Assembly: GCA_027603065.1 (NCBI GenBank)
Contig: JADGJP010000034.1
Coordinates: 174,569-238,568 of the forward strand
DNA length: 64,000 nt
DNA from: Geranomyces variabilis
Lineage: Eukaryota; Chytridiomycota; Chytridiomycetes; Spizellomycetales; Powellomycetaceae
Direction of reading: 5' to 3'
The notes under the pieces were generated by a model that did not search any database, was not told where the DNA came from, and saw only the letters and a list, made by a program, of their open reading frames with translations. Below, piece by piece: positions 33,411 to 44,892 of the stretch (the stretch's first letter is position 1; every line of letters begins with the position of its first letter). The translations under genes were made by a program, and so were the position numbers.

Positions 33411-35902
33411 ATGCTGCGTTTTGCACGAAGGGCCGCCGCCGCGCCCAGCTCCCGCTGCCTGTTGGCGACAAAAGGTAAGCTCGCCAAGGGACACAGGCCG
33501 CGGGTCTTGTGCTGCATGGGGACTCATTTATTCCTTGTTTTTTCGTCAGGCGCCCGCAACTTTAGCCGGACCCCAACCTCCCGCGCCGAGGTCGAGATCT
33601 TCATCAATGGCAACCCTGTCATGATTGAGCAGGGTGCAGCGCTTATTCAGGCGTGCGAGAAGGCTGGCGTCGATATTCCGCGGTTCTGCTACCATGAGCG
33701 TTTGTCCGTTGCGGGAAATTGCCGCATGTGCCTCGTTGAGCTGGAAAAGTCCCCGAAACCCGTCGCCTCGTGCGCCATGCCCGTCATGCCTGGCATGAAA
33801 GTCAAGACGGACACTCCGTTGGTGAAGAAGGCGCGAGAAGGAGTCATGGAGTTTTTGCTCGCCAACCACCCTCTGGATTGGTGCGTAGATCCAGACGGAT
33901 TGGAGATCATATTATCTATCCAGAAAAAACTGAATTTTCTTTGCCCTTGTCAGCCCTATTTGCGACCAGGGAGGAGAGTGTGACCTTCAGGACCAATCCG
34001 TGCGGTACGGTTCGGACCGCAGCCGGTTCCATGAGGCAGTCGGCAAGCGCGCGGTTGAAGACAAAAACCTTGGCCCGCTTGTCAAGACCACAATGACGCG
34101 ATGCATCCACTGCACCCGTTGCGTCCGTTTCTCGAACGAGGTTGCAGGAGCTGTGGAGATGGGAACGTCTGGCCGTGGAAACGACATGCAAATTGGAACT
34201 TACATTGAAAAGACCATCAGCTCCGAGATGTCTGGCAACATCATTGACCTCTGCCCCGTCGGTGCCCTTACCTCGAAGCCTTACGAGTTCACTTCTCGTC
34301 CATGGGAGCTCCGCAAGACGGAATCAATTGATGTTTCGGACGCCGTTGGCACCAACATCCGCGTTGATTCGCGAGGCTTGGAGGTCATGCGCGTTCTTCC
34401 CCGTCTTAACGACGACGTCAACGAGGAGTGGATTTCTGACAAAACTCGATTTGCATACGATGGTCTCAAGCGCCAGCGTCTTACTACGCCGATGATCCGC
34501 GAGGGTGACAACTTCGTCCCAGCGACCTGGCCTGAGGCCCTGGCCAAGATCGGCGAGTCTCTGAAAGATGTGAAGGGCGAGCAGATGGTCGCCATTGCCG
34601 GACAGCTTGCCGATGCCGAGTCCTTGGTTGTCCTGAAGGATCTCTTCAACCGGAAGGGATCTGAGAACCTGCGGACCGATGCCCGCAACGTTGACAAGCT
34701 TCCCGCTGGCATTGCCGACTTCCGCAGCAATTACCTGATGAACAGCACTATCAACGGAATTGAGGCGGCTGATGCTCTTCTCCTTGTTGGCACCAACCCC
34801 CGGCACGAGGCACCGATTATCAACGCCCGCATTCGCAAATCGTACCTGAACAACAACCTCAACATTGGTCTTGTTGGCGAGGCGCCCGAGTTGAACTACG
34901 AATTTGATCACGTCGCCGCGGACCCTTCTGGTATCGAGGCTCTTGTGGGTGGCAAGCACGCGTTCTTTGAGACCCTCAAAGCCGCGAAGCGCCCGATGGT
35001 CGTTGTGGGAAGCGCTGTGCTCGAGCGCGCTGACTCTGCGGCTATTTTGAGCTCTGTCGCGTCGCTTGTTAAGACACTTAAGAAGACCGCGGAGCCGGGC
35101 CATGAGATTTACAACGTGCTGCAAAGGGTAAGTTCTCATCGAAATGTGAGTAGTTCGCAGCTTGCCATGGGCTTCTGCTAAGTAGGTCTGAAAATATCAT
35201 AGGGAGCAAGCTCTACCGCCGCATTGGACGTGGGTTACACTCCCATCGCGGGCAAAACCGACGCCAAGTTTGTCTATCTGCTCAACGCCGATGACGTTAC
35301 CGCACGGGATATTCCCAAGGATGCTTTCGTTGTTTACCAGGGTCACCACGGCGACAACGGCGCGTACTATGCCGACGTGATTCTCCCAGGAGCCGCTTAT
35401 ACGGAAAAGGCAGCCACATACGTCAGCACTGAAGGCCGGACGCAGACAACACGCGCTGCTGTTGCGCCTATTGCTGGCGCGCGTGAGGATTGGAAGATCT
35501 TGCGCGCTGTTTCGGAAGTCGCTGGCGAACGGCTGCCGTACGACGACATCCACGAACTGCGTCACCGTATTGACCAGATTGCGCCGAACCTTGTAAACTT
35601 TGACCGCATCGAGGGTGCGACATTTACCGACCTCGGCTTGGCACAGCTGGCCAAGGCTGAAGGTGTTAAGCGTGGCGCACCGGCGTTCGAACTGCCCATT
35701 AGGGACTTCTACATGACGGACCCGATTGCGAGGGCGTCGTCGACAATGGCCAAGTGCTCGCAGGTAAGGATATTGATTGATGACACGAAGAGCGGGCAAA
35801 CCAGCCGAAGAGTAACTTTATGTTCTATTTGATCATTAACAGGCTTTCACCCGCGGAAGCTCGCAAGAAGAAGTTGGCAAGCTCCACGCGCAATCGGCGT
35901 GA
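33411..35902 (+). CDS. NADH:ubiquinone oxidoreductase 75-kDa subunit (NDUFS1)
   Basis: Exons 33411-33474, 33550-33880, 33954-35127, 35203-35763, 35843-35902; 729 aa. A presequence ([19 protein letters not shown]) is followed by the [2Fe-2S] ferredoxin domain ([20 protein letters not shown] and [18 protein letters not shown]). Intron 2 splits [21 protein letters not shown], the start of the [4Fe-4S] region; [19 protein letters not shown] carries the next Cys ligands, then the molybdopterin-type domain without cofactor ([37 protein letters not shown]). It is the electron-input subunit in the complex I matrix arm. Length is normal for the family. Confidence 0.97.
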
Positions 35903-36229
35903 AGTTCATTAGACGGCTAGTATTCACCGCTCCCACGCTTCCCTCTCCCCATACGATGCCACTCCCTCAATTTTTTCCCCTCTTTTACGCCCACTGTGCT
36001 CTTGTTAATTCTATTTGATACCTCGGTCATGTTGATCCTCTTCCGTTCCAATGCTCTGCCATAGGCAGAGAAATCGCATGTTAGGGAACGGTATGCAAAA
36101 GAGCGAGATCAGCTAACGAGCGCCAGGAACGTACCCGAAAACCAAAGTGGCGTGCATGGGGTTTAGGCGGCAGCGTTGCAAAAAAGATCTACCAGCAAGT
36201 GCCCGCTCGATTGACGCCAGCGCCAAAAA
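35903..36229. other. Convergent 3' intergenic region
   Basis: Stops of NDUFS1 (plus) and the FxLP-motif protein (minus) face each other. No gene or structured RNA recognised. Confidence 0.6.
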
Positions 36230-37141
36230 TCAATCCACGGCATAGCGGATGCATAAAAACGTCGCCGATTCGCGATGCGGCAGGTTAAGCGCAACAGGAT
36301 CAAACACCCGCACGACGTCGCCTTCACGCACACGCGGCATCTCGGCCCCACTGAGGCCATACATATCCGCCGCCGCTCTAAACCCAATCTCCACAACCTC
36401 CGCCGCAATATGCACATCATGCATTTCCAGCACTTCGCACGTCGCCCACTGCAACCCCGGCATGCGCGGATCCTCCGTCAGCGCAGCAAACACCCGCACC
36501 GTCATCGCAAGACTCAGATCCCGCTGGGCGCGGCGCTCGTCGTCGTCGCTGGTATTCATATGCAGCCACATAATGGTCTCGGACCGTTCTCGCGCGCTGA
36601 TGATAGACATGCGCTCGGCTAACCCGCCAGCGAGAAGCGGCTCGGATTCGTTTTTCTTTTTTTCGGCGTTTTTGATGAGGCGTTCGCCATATTCGGTTAT
36701 TAGGTCGGTGCTGAGCGCACGTGCGGCGATGGCGCCGTGAGGTGGTGTGGAGGGGGTATTTGGAAGGACGAAATGTGGCGTAGAGGGCTTGACTGACGGT
36801 GATGGCTCGACATTATGATTATGCTGCTGGTCCTGGTTGGGTAGAAGAAACACTGGTCGTTTTATGGGGAGCGGGGTTGTAGACTGTAAAGACCCTGACC
36901 CGGGGTCGCTGTGATGGGAAACGTTAGAAGTTGGCGTCGCAGCAACAGGTGTCGTGAATATGAACCGCTGCTGAGATGGTCGCTGTACAGGCGTGGTGGT
37001 TTCTGCAGCGGTCGACGACGAGGGCGGCCGGCGAGGGGTTGTTGCTCCCGACGGTTCGGCGGGAAGAACGAAGATCTTGTTTGCCATCGCCATTTCGACG
37101 AACCCGACGTCGACGATCTCCCCCACCACCGCGCATTCCAT
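36230..37141 (-). CDS. Unknown protein with repeated F-x-L-P motifs
   Basis: Minus strand, single exon, 303 aa from the ATG at 37141 (MECAVVGEIVDVGFVEMA); the same frame is open upstream and the next ATG in frame is at 37087. The N-terminal half is disordered and repeats a short hydrophobic motif: KIFVLPAEPSG, RFIFTTPVA, PVFLLPNQD, HFVLPNTPST. The C-terminal half is folded: ARERSETIMWLHM, LSLAMTVRVFAALTEDP, REGDVVRVFDPVALNLPH and ATFLCIRYAVD, a beta-rich pattern that could be an OB-fold. No family recognised. Only 51 bp separate its ATG from that of RPB7 on the other strand. Confidence 0.7.
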   Translation of the reverse strand: MECAVVGEIVDVGFVEMAMANKIFVLPAEPSGATTPRRPPSSSTAAETTTPVQRPSQQRFIFTTPVAATPTSNVSHHSDPGSGSLQSTTPLPIKRPVFLLPNQDQQHNHNVEPSPSVKPSTPHFVLPNTPSTPPHGAIAARALSTDLITEYGERLIKNAEKKKNESEPLLAGGLAERMSIISARERSETIMWLHMNTSDDDERRAQRDLSLAMTVRVFAALTEDPRMPGLQWATCEVLEMHDVHIAAEVVEIGFRAAADMYGLSGAEMPRVREGDVVRVFDPVALNLPHRESATFLCIRYAVD

Positions 37142-37192
37142 TCCTTCCCCTTGCCACAACGCAAGACAGCCCTCACATAATACCCTGTCGCC
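37142..37192. promoter_or_regulatory. 51-bp bidirectional start region, FxLP protein / RPB7
   Basis: The two ATGs are 51 bp apart head to head, so the core promoters must overlap the partner's transcript. RPB7 compensates with a 199-nt first intron. Contains CCCTCACATAATACCC; no clear TATA box. Confidence 0.45.
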
Positions 37193-38318
37193 ATGTTCTT
37201 CCTTGTGCGTAAGCCTGGCAGCGCTGGTGCGGCCGGGTGAGAATTTCCGTCTCCGTTGGCGAACCATTAGCTGACTTTTTATTGCTCCCGCTGCTCTTTC
37301 AAATTCCTTTACCGGCCACCGCCGCATTATCGCCAATTCTTGTGCATTTCATATCTTTCAATTGCCCACGAAACCAAAACGTTGCATATTTCAACGTAAT
37401 CAGAAACACCTCCACCGCACAATCCGCCTTCCACCGCAATATTTCGGCCCACAGCTTCGCACTGCGGTTCTCCGCAAACTATACGAAGAAGTCGAGGGCC
37501 GTATCGACGGTCAATATGGATACATCATCAGTGTGCTCAACATTGTGGAAGTCGGCAGCGGTGTGCTGCAGCCCATGACGGGCCTTGCCGAGTTCAACGT
37601 GGTGTACCAGGCGCTGGTGATGAAGGTTTTTAAAAACATGGTTGTGGATGTCGTAGTAACGGTGGTGAATACGGTATGAGGAGTACACAGAAGGAGGCGG
37701 AAAAGCGCGGCAAAACGGAGCGAGACAAAAACGCTGACAGGCTGGGTTAACATACAGCTTGGGTTTTGGGCGGATTTGGGGCCGTTGACCATGTTTGTGG
37801 CTGCTGCGGTAAGTTTACTTTCTCTTTGTTGCATGCAGACTGGGCGCTGTTTTGCTCACGTGTGTGAGAAATGAGCTAACTTTCATCATACCGCAGCTTC
37901 TTCCATCATACTACAAATTTGATCCGGCAGCGAGTCCCGCCGCCTACGTAAATGAAGAGGTAAGGCTTTCAGCAGACAGAACGAGGACGGTGTGCTGCTT
38001 GGCAAACGGACATGGGCTGTTTCAGGCGGATTTGACTCTGCATGAGTTTTGATTGGATTAGCATGCTGATGGCCCGACCGCCCTCTTCTTTTTTCTTCAT
38101 TCCAGGATAACGGACATGAACAGCGGATCGAAAAGGGTATGGCGGTGCGTGCGCGAATCATTGGAATAAGAACGGACGCCACCGAGATTGTAAGTGACGC
38201 AAGAACGCTGCGGAGAAGAAAGAACATGACCTCCGGACCCTCGTTTACGCTCTTTCGTTTTCAGTTCGCCGTCGGCACGATCAAAGAGGATTACTTGGGT
38301 CCTCAACCAGGAGTTTAG
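37193..38318 (+). CDS. RPB7: RNA polymerase II subunit RPB7
   Basis: Six exons: 37193-37204 (12 nt), 37404-37673, 37758-37808, 37897-37959, 38106-38189, 38265-38318; 177 aa. Exon 1 gives only MFFL, which joins KHLHRTIRLPPQYFGPQL, exactly the S. pombe-like start MFFLK...YFGP. Then EGRIDGQYGYIISVL, AEFNVVYQALV, the OB-fold GFWADLGPLTMFVA, YYKFDPAASPAAY, and FAVGTIKEDYLG at the end. RPB7 with RPB4 forms the Pol II stalk. Length 177 fits the family (171-177). Intron 1 starts GTGCGT; a GTAAGC three bases downstream would break the frame. Confidence 0.95.
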
Positions 38319-39320
38319 GCAAGACTGCCACGCAAATCGCGGTTAAAACACACCGCGGTCGTGGGCTTGCAGGAGATCGCGACTAAAATCCATCATGTAC
38401 ATACACATAGCGAGGGCATGTTGCTGCAACAACATATAAATCTGTATTAATGCGCTCGAAGGCGCACTGCCCTTTTGCCACGACCAAAAACCGCTGTATA
38501 TAAATTTTACGCGTGGGGAGCCGCAATGCTGAGGCCTAAAGTAATGGACTGAATCCACGCTCTGACGGAGTCATACGGATCTCAGGATCTGGACCTCCCC
38601 GCCAGCGGGAAAGCGCATTGCAGTGTCCTTCCCTTTCCTTCCTTTGCGCTAGCTGCTAGCTAACCAGAAAGCAGTGCGCCGAGCTCGCGGCCGTTTCAAA
38701 TCAATCCCATAGTGTCCCTCAATGGTTCATCAGCTCGCTCTTTAGTCCACCGACACATTTCTGCTCCGCAGATCCGACTTGGCTGCTTGGATCTCCTGCG
38801 CAAGAAAAGCAAAAGTATGTTGGTACAACAGTAATGCGTGGGGCCCGCGAGGACGCAGGCTATCGTATCAGTAGTTGGTTACCCTCAACAGACTGGCGTG
38901 AGCCGCCGGACATTCTCCAAACGTTATCAGCGCCCACCCGATGTTGGCAAGGGAATATGCACCAAATGCAACAATCGCCCACAGCGGCAGCTAGAAACGG
39001 AGAGGCAACAAGGAGTAGAGAGTGAATATAAAGCTCTCCTTCCGACCGGGCGTCGGTAGCCGCAGCATTTTCCTTACCACTGGAATTATCTGCCCCAATG
39101 CCGACGAACGGCTGGAAGCACTGCTGTACAGCGCCAGAAACCAAGTTGATATGGAAATAACGGCTATCGTAAAAGCGCGGGTCGCTCGGGTCATGACGGG
39201 CAAGTTTGTCGGGGAGATCTGTCCGCACAGGGGGACGCGCGACTTCAAACTTTTCGTCGTTGTGCTCGAACACGCAGTTTCATGTGTCAAAATTTAGCTC
39301 CAGAAACCGCAGACATCAGG
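38319..39320. other. Intergenic region with unexplained open frames on both strands
   Basis: The plus strand is open from about 39041 to 39297, reading SRSIFLTTGIICPN, RVMTGKFVGEICPH and FKLFVVVLEHAV with TAG; no start exon was found. The minus strand is open 39273-38860 from an ATG (MFEHNDEKFEVARPP, FHINLVSGAVQQCFQ). Either could be a gene or gene remnant; none is recognised. 38320-38830 shows nothing. Confidence 0.35.
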
Positions 39321-39393
39321 GGTTCCTTAGTGTAGTTGGTTATCACTCTGCACTCTGAATGCAGCGACACGAGTTCGAATCTCGTAGGGACCT
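39321..39393 (+). tRNA. tRNA-Gln(CTG)
   Basis: Full cloverleaf without intron: acceptor GGTTCCT pairs with AGGGACC (one G-T), D arm GTGTAGTTGGTTATCAC, anticodon stem CTGCA/TGCAG with loop CTCTGAA (anticodon CTG, codon CAG), variable CGAC, T arm with GTTCGAATC. Sequence resembles other eukaryotic tRNA-Gln. The internal B box is present; TTTT at 39397-39400 region serves as Pol III terminator. Confidence 0.97.
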
Positions 39394-39813
39394 TTACTTT
39401 TCCACTTCTGGTGTTCGACAAGCTGTCTTCAGTTGTCTCGAGGCCGGTGTGTTGTTTTGATAAATGGCACCAATCGTGAGTCGGTGTGTGTGCGGTAATG
39501 TGCGCGTGCCGTCTCTTTTGAGGACGTGCGTGCTCTTCTCCTTCTCCAAACTTTACGTGAGAGCGCACGACTTGGACGGTCACCAGCTGTCGCAAACCAT
39601 GTTTGACCGCCTTCAATCAAAGTCGCCAGTAAAGCGGATACTGGAAATGATTTCGAGCTGAACATTGCAAATCGGTGCCGTTTTCGGGCTAGCAAATATT
39701 TCAATGTATGACCGCAAAGTATATATGACCACGGTGCGTATATGGTTCAAAATTGAAAGAACAAACGAAAGTAGCAGGAGGCTAGCAGCCAAATGTTGTC
39801 CAAGCGACCGTCC
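39394..39813. other. Intergenic region after the tRNA
   Basis: A plus-strand frame 39464-39661 starts with ATG (MAPIVSRCVCGNVRV) and ends SPVKRILEMISS, but nothing supports it as a gene. The rest holds the 3' end of the deubiquitinase transcript. Confidence 0.45.
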
Positions 39814-42718
39814 TTAATCCTTTACTTTTTTCTCTCGATCTTTCTTCCCCTTGCCAAACCATGATCCCCATCCATCCGCCTTCTTCTCTTCCTCTCCAGA
39901 ACCGCCACCGCCCACAAGTACATCCGGCTCCGGTTCAGCAGCGGCGGCTGACCCGACTCCATTTGCCGATGTTGCTCCAGGCGGCACCGGCTGCGGCGGC
40001 GAGAAATCGACGAGTGCTGAGGGCACGGATGTAGAAGGAGGTGCTTCTGCTGCTGGCGCACCGTTCGGTCGGTCGTTCTCCAGTTGATGATTGCTATGCT
40101 GATGATTCTGATGACTATGATGATGATGGCCGCTCGCAGCAGCGGCCGCCCTCGCAGCAGCTTCGTGCAGCACATTTGCGAGTGAAGCGCGTTTGCCTAC
40201 ACCGTTGGGAACAAGCCTCTTTTTTGATTTCCGGTGCTCCAGAGGATGATGATTCGGCGCTGGCGGTAATGCTGATGGTACCGCGGCAGCGGCGGCAGAC
40301 GGCGTCGTTATTGCTGCTGACGAAGGCAGTAAAGCGTGCGGATGATGGGTTTGCTGCACAGAGTTGCTAGTGTTACTGTCCATATTTGGCGGTATCACGA
40401 CAGACGAAGCCGCGGACAGCGAATCAGGCGTCGCAAACGGGTTCGCAGGAGCGCCGTTGAGGTGTTGAGTGAGCGCGATCGGATCTACCTGCGGCAGTGG
40501 TTGAGGGGGCGGCTGATATGTCGCCTGCGTAAAAGATGTGCCTTCGGCTGGATGAGTTTGTGGGTGTGGTTTAGGGACCGCGGGAGGCGGGTCCTGTGAC
40601 GTGCGGACTGATGTTTGCAAAAAAGCGCCATCTTCGCCGGTTGCGTATTGACCTGCTGAGTGCGGAGGTTGGAAGCTGGTAGCTTTGTAAAAAAAGATGT
40701 AGCCGCAGCCTGCGGACTGGTCGTCGCCGTAGTAGCGGTGGAGCTCAGATTCTTCGACAGGCTGCAAGAACGAAGAGCGGAAAGTTAGGTCCCGATGACG
40801 TTATCGTGCTTACAGGCTTGTGCGCTACTCACCGATACTTCATCGTCGTCAAAGAGCAACCACTGTTCGTTACTCTTGACCAGCGTCACATAGTGCCCGT
40901 GGTGGGGTCCAGTTCCAATATGCACAATAACCGCAAACAGCTCATAGAGTCTCTCCGGATCGTCCGCGTTGTCTACAAAGTGCGACAGCCTCAACTCCAA
41001 CGGGAACGGCACGCTGTACGCAAGCTTGATATATCGCTGCACTTGCTCCTGATATTTGAATCTCTTCAAATGTACCGCCAAGATGTTTGGCGCCTGCCGC
41101 ACAATCATACGCTTTTCGGCTTCCTGCAGGCTGCGGCAGTTGTCACAGAAGAACTTGTTTTTCTGGCACAGGGTTTCCGATTTGGAAAAGTTGCGGAGAC
41201 AGTAGCTCAGTGAGCAGTTTGGCTCAACGTCCACAGATAAGTCGAGGAAAGTCTCATCGCGTGATGTCACAGTCTCGCATGTAAGGCATTTGGTTTCGTT
41301 TGTGAGCAACCCTTCGAATAGTTCGTGCACCCAACTGGGTCGCGGCGGAGGAGCCGGCCGCTGGGGATCGGCCAGAAAGCGGGGTATATTGTGGCCATTG
41401 GCTTTGCCGACGGCATCGAGCGGTGATGGCGCTCGTGGTTGATTAGCTCCATTTGGGATCTGTAAGCCACCATAAAGCTGGTAGGGGAGCTTTTCCTCTT
41501 CTTCGCGTGTTTGCCGCAGCAAAATCTCCGCGATTGCGTTCAGGAGATAGTTTAGCATCTCGTGAGCGTCTTGGTGCATTGTGCTTCGAAACAACGCTGT
41601 AACACGCGACCCTAGTTAACTTGCAACCTCAAACGCATCGACTTTAAGTCGTGTCCTAGAATGCGTCGCTTCTTACCATTCTCCCGCTTTAGTGTCGAGA
41701 TAAAGACCCGCGGGCCGATTGTGCCCGTCTTTTTCTTCTGGGATGTTATCGACACAAACAGGTCGTGGAGCGACGACAGCAGTGTGTCGCTGTCGCTGGC
41801 CTTCAACTCCAGCATTTCAGGTATTGCGCCGTTGGATGTGTTGCCGGACAGCGCCGACGCCAGTACCGGCTTGGCGCTGCCACTGTTATTAGTGGCTGCG
41901 GCCGCAGTCTTAAGCGCGCTGTCCTTGCGCTTCCAATCCAACTTGCTCAGCACGCTCTCCTTCTCGCCGCCACCGACAGGTTTGGGGTCTTTACCACCGC
42001 GTGCGGCGTCGCTTCCAAAGTATCCAGTCATGGTCGTCAATGTCGATGACGCCGTTTTGAGCGGCGGCGAGGCTATTGAAGCTTCGGTTAGAAGCGTGAG
42101 AGGCAAAGATGTACGCGGAGACCCGTGGCCTTCCACGCATGAGCGGAAGGGTTTGCAGAAGTATAAGGCTTGGACTACTGAATTGCAATAACTAAGCACA
42201 ATAGCAAGAACGTTAGAACACCGTGACCACGAACGCTTCAATTATTACTCGTCAGATATCCAAGCGTATGCTCCAATTTTCTTACCAGGTATTCCCATAC
42301 TTCAAGATTTCGAAAACGATAATTTACAGGAAGGAAAAGCGCATTGTGTCAGTACCTCGGCAATAATTACAACACCGGCAAACGTGAGGCATGTCATACG
42401 TTTTCAAGCCCATAGTACCGATCGTCGCCGTTAAGCGCCCAATCGGTATTGACGCTGCCACCTTTCCCGCCGGCGCCCTATATATGGAAAATGACAAAAA
42501 TCGCAGGTGATTAGATGATTTGGCGGAAGCGATGTGTCACGCCTTTCGCTGCACCAGCGAGCACTAATTTCGCTACGGATATGCCCCATGCCGTGGTTGA
42601 AGTATGGGCCAACGTCTTCGCCCATAGAATGCATGCGGCCTGCTTCCACCAACGAAATCAAATCACAGGTGTTCACTTTCCAACGAACCTTGCTCCCTAT
42701 CCATTTTATGAACGACAT
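39814..42718 (-). CDS. USP12/USP46-type ubiquitin hydrolase with long C-terminal tail
   Basis: Minus strand, exons 42718-42689, 42477-42400, 42299-42286 (14 nt), 42191-41677, 41596-40833, 40761-39814; 782 aa. DRYYGLEN, the 14-nt exon (YGNTC) and YCNSVVQALYFCKPFR combine into the catalytic Cys box. MHQDAHEMLNYLLN, WVHELFEGLLTNETKCLTCE, the zinc pair CDNC, ILAVHLKRFKYQEQ, GPHHGHYVTLVKS (catalytic His) and WLLFDDDEV follow, all as in USP12/46 and fungal CreB/Ubp9/Ubp13, whose activity depends on a WD-repeat partner. An insert of about 110 residues lies after CKPFR. The last 300 residues are Pro/His/Ala-rich and disordered, ending with basic KKDREKKVKD. Exon 1 (MSFIKWIGSK) is the least certain part. 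Confidence 0.9.
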
Positions 42719-43252
42719 TGCGTCATACGCGCTGGTAGGAGGCGGGACAATTCAGAGGCGGGCGGAGAGGCTGGCGGCCAATATCGGCTGAGGTAGGCGA
42801 CAAGAATATGGTGCAGGTGTGATAGATCTAGCTGGGTCCACAGAAAGCAGTAGGGCGATAGCCAAAATGAGGCGCACGAGTGCGCAAGCGATAATTTCCA
42901 GTTGGCTGGTTGGCCGAAAAAAAGGGAGGGTCGAAGGTTGAGGGCCTGATAGAGGGACTAGATAAGCAGGCAGAGGGTGCAATTCAGAAACAGGGAGCAG
43001 AAAAAGATGAGGGAGGAGAATGTGAGGGTGGGCACAGTTGGAGGTCGGACTCGAGGAACACCGGGGGGATGACGCCGCTCTCTGGAAATTTAGAAGGAAT
43101 GCGTCGGAGCGCACTCCCCAGCTGCCGAACGGCCAAACTATTTTTAGAAACCCGCTGACGTAGGACTTTTCGTCTACGACGCTTTGGGTGCCAGAGCCGG
43201 CAAGACATTCGTCCAGCTTCCAGACGCAGAATTCTCATATATTGATGACTCT
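42719..43252. other. Intergenic region, deubiquitinase upstream
   Basis: Holds the deubiquitinase promoter and the 3' end of the stomatin gene. A minus-strand frame with a hydrophobic stretch (42752-43114) and a plus-strand polar frame (42910-43158) overlap; neither has homology I recognise. Confidence 0.5.
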
Positions 43253-44669
43253 TCATGTTGCCCGCGGCGGCGTGTGTGATACCTTCTTCTGCCCATCCCC
43301 AACGGCCTTGAAGACCGACATCATCTGCGTGACCATGCCGGAAACATCGGCTACATTGGAGGGCACGACGACGGTGGTTCCCTCCTTGGCCAAATTGCCA
43401 AAAGCATCAATGTACTTTTCCGCAACCGACAGCGCGACCGCGTCCTGGCCGGTCATGCCGTTCGATTGGATTGCATGTGCAATGCGCTCGATGGACTGGG
43501 CATTGGCTTGCGCGCGGAGCAAAATGGCCTCGGCTTCACCAGAAGCGTGGTTGATTTGGCGAAGTTTGACAGCTTCGGACTCGAGGATGGCCGATTGCTT
43601 GCGACCTTCAGCGACGTTAATGCTTGCTTGTCTGATTTGTAGGAATGGGAGAGTCAGAATGATGGTCTTGCGGACAGAGCGCGGAGCTGCTGAATCACCG
43701 TCTACTTCTCACCTTGCACCCTCCGACTCCAAAATCTCTGCACGCTTGCGGCGCTCAGCGCCAACCATTTGGTGCATGGCAGCAACCACGTTCTCTGGCG
43801 GGTGGATATCTCGAATTTCATAACGCAGGCACTTGATGCCCCACTCATGTGCAGCTTCGTTGATAGCCTTGATAATCGCCTGGTTCAAGTGGTTGCGCTC
43901 GGCTAGGGTGCGGTCCAGTGTCATTTGACCGATCTCGGCTCTCTATCATGCGGTACAGGGTTTAAACAAGACTGGTGAGCTGTGCAGAATGCCACGAGTG
44001 CGCGAATACGGTGCGGCACTGTACCATCGTGGTTTGCGCAAGCTGCATGATTGCAAATTCGGCATTCTCGACGCCATAAGACGCTCTGTATGGGTCGACC
44101 ACGCGGAAATAAAGCACCCCATCGAGCTCCAATGTGACGTTGTCTACGACGTAAAGAACAACAACGGTCAGCCAAGGGTACTAAGCGGGTGCGTCTTTTC
44201 CTACTATCATTAGCCAGACTGTTATCGGCAACGCACCGTGTGTGATTGCGCTCTGGGCAGGAATTTCAACCGCGACCTCCTTCAACGATTTAACGTAGCG
44301 GATTGAGTCAATAAATGGATACAGGATGGCGAGTCCAGGCTCCAAAATGCGGTTAAATCGGCCCATTCGTTCAACGATCCATGCTTCTTGTTGTGGGACA
44401 AACTTGATGATTGTGTTTGCCGGGAGAGTGCGGGCGTGGCGGCCGTTGCCATGATCTTCCTCGGAGCCCCATATGGAAGAGGAGGACCCGAATGACGAGG
44501 CGGAGCTTTGGGAGTTGTAAGCGCGGGATTTTGAAGAGGCCGGGGAAGCGATATGATTGTAGACGGCGGACGGAAGAACAGCTGTGCGGCGACCTGCGGC
44601 AACGACAGCACGCGCGCCTGCTCTGGATGCGAGTAGCGAAGAAGATGACGATAATGGTAACGCGATCAT
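43253..44669 (-). CDS. Stomatin-like protein 2, mitochondrial SPFH protein
   Basis: Minus strand, exons 44669-44237, 44143-44025, 43942-43713, 43631-43253; 386 aa. A Ser/Ala-rich presequence (IALPLSSSSSLLASRAGARA) is followed by the STOML2 start NTIIKFVPQQEAWIVERMG and RFNRILEPGLAILYPFID. The SPFH/PHB domain continues with VTLELDGVLYFRVVDPYRAS, MTLDRTLAERNHLN and GIKCLRYEIRDIHPP, then a coiled coil (RRKRAEILESEGARQAS), and ends with the C-terminal VVVPSNVADVSGMV. STOML2 organises cardiolipin-rich patches in the inner mitochondrial membrane with prohibitins. Length is like human STOML2 (356 aa). Intron 1 begins GTGCGT. Confidence 0.95.
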
Positions 44670-44892
44670 TGTGGAAGTGAAAAATGGATGTGAATGGGCA
44701 ACTGTGATCTGTCGGGGGGTTTTGTTGCGGAACTTTGCTGAGCAGGCGACTCGGAGGTTTCGCTGACTCACCGGTCACCATAAGAGAGGAAACTGCCCGA
44801 GGCAATATGTTGGGACCCTAGCGGGACAATATGAATATTTACAAAGCAGCATTACGTGCATACATAGAGTAAAGCTACTCATTGAGTTTGTC

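Noticed and set aside
39464-39661. Plus-strand 65-codon frame after the tRNA
   Set aside because: Short, no splice partners, no motif; kept only as a remark in the intergenic entry.
40041-40599. Plus-strand frames over the deubiquitinase tail
   Set aside because: They mirror the Pro/His-rich minus-strand coding and contain no recognisable domain.
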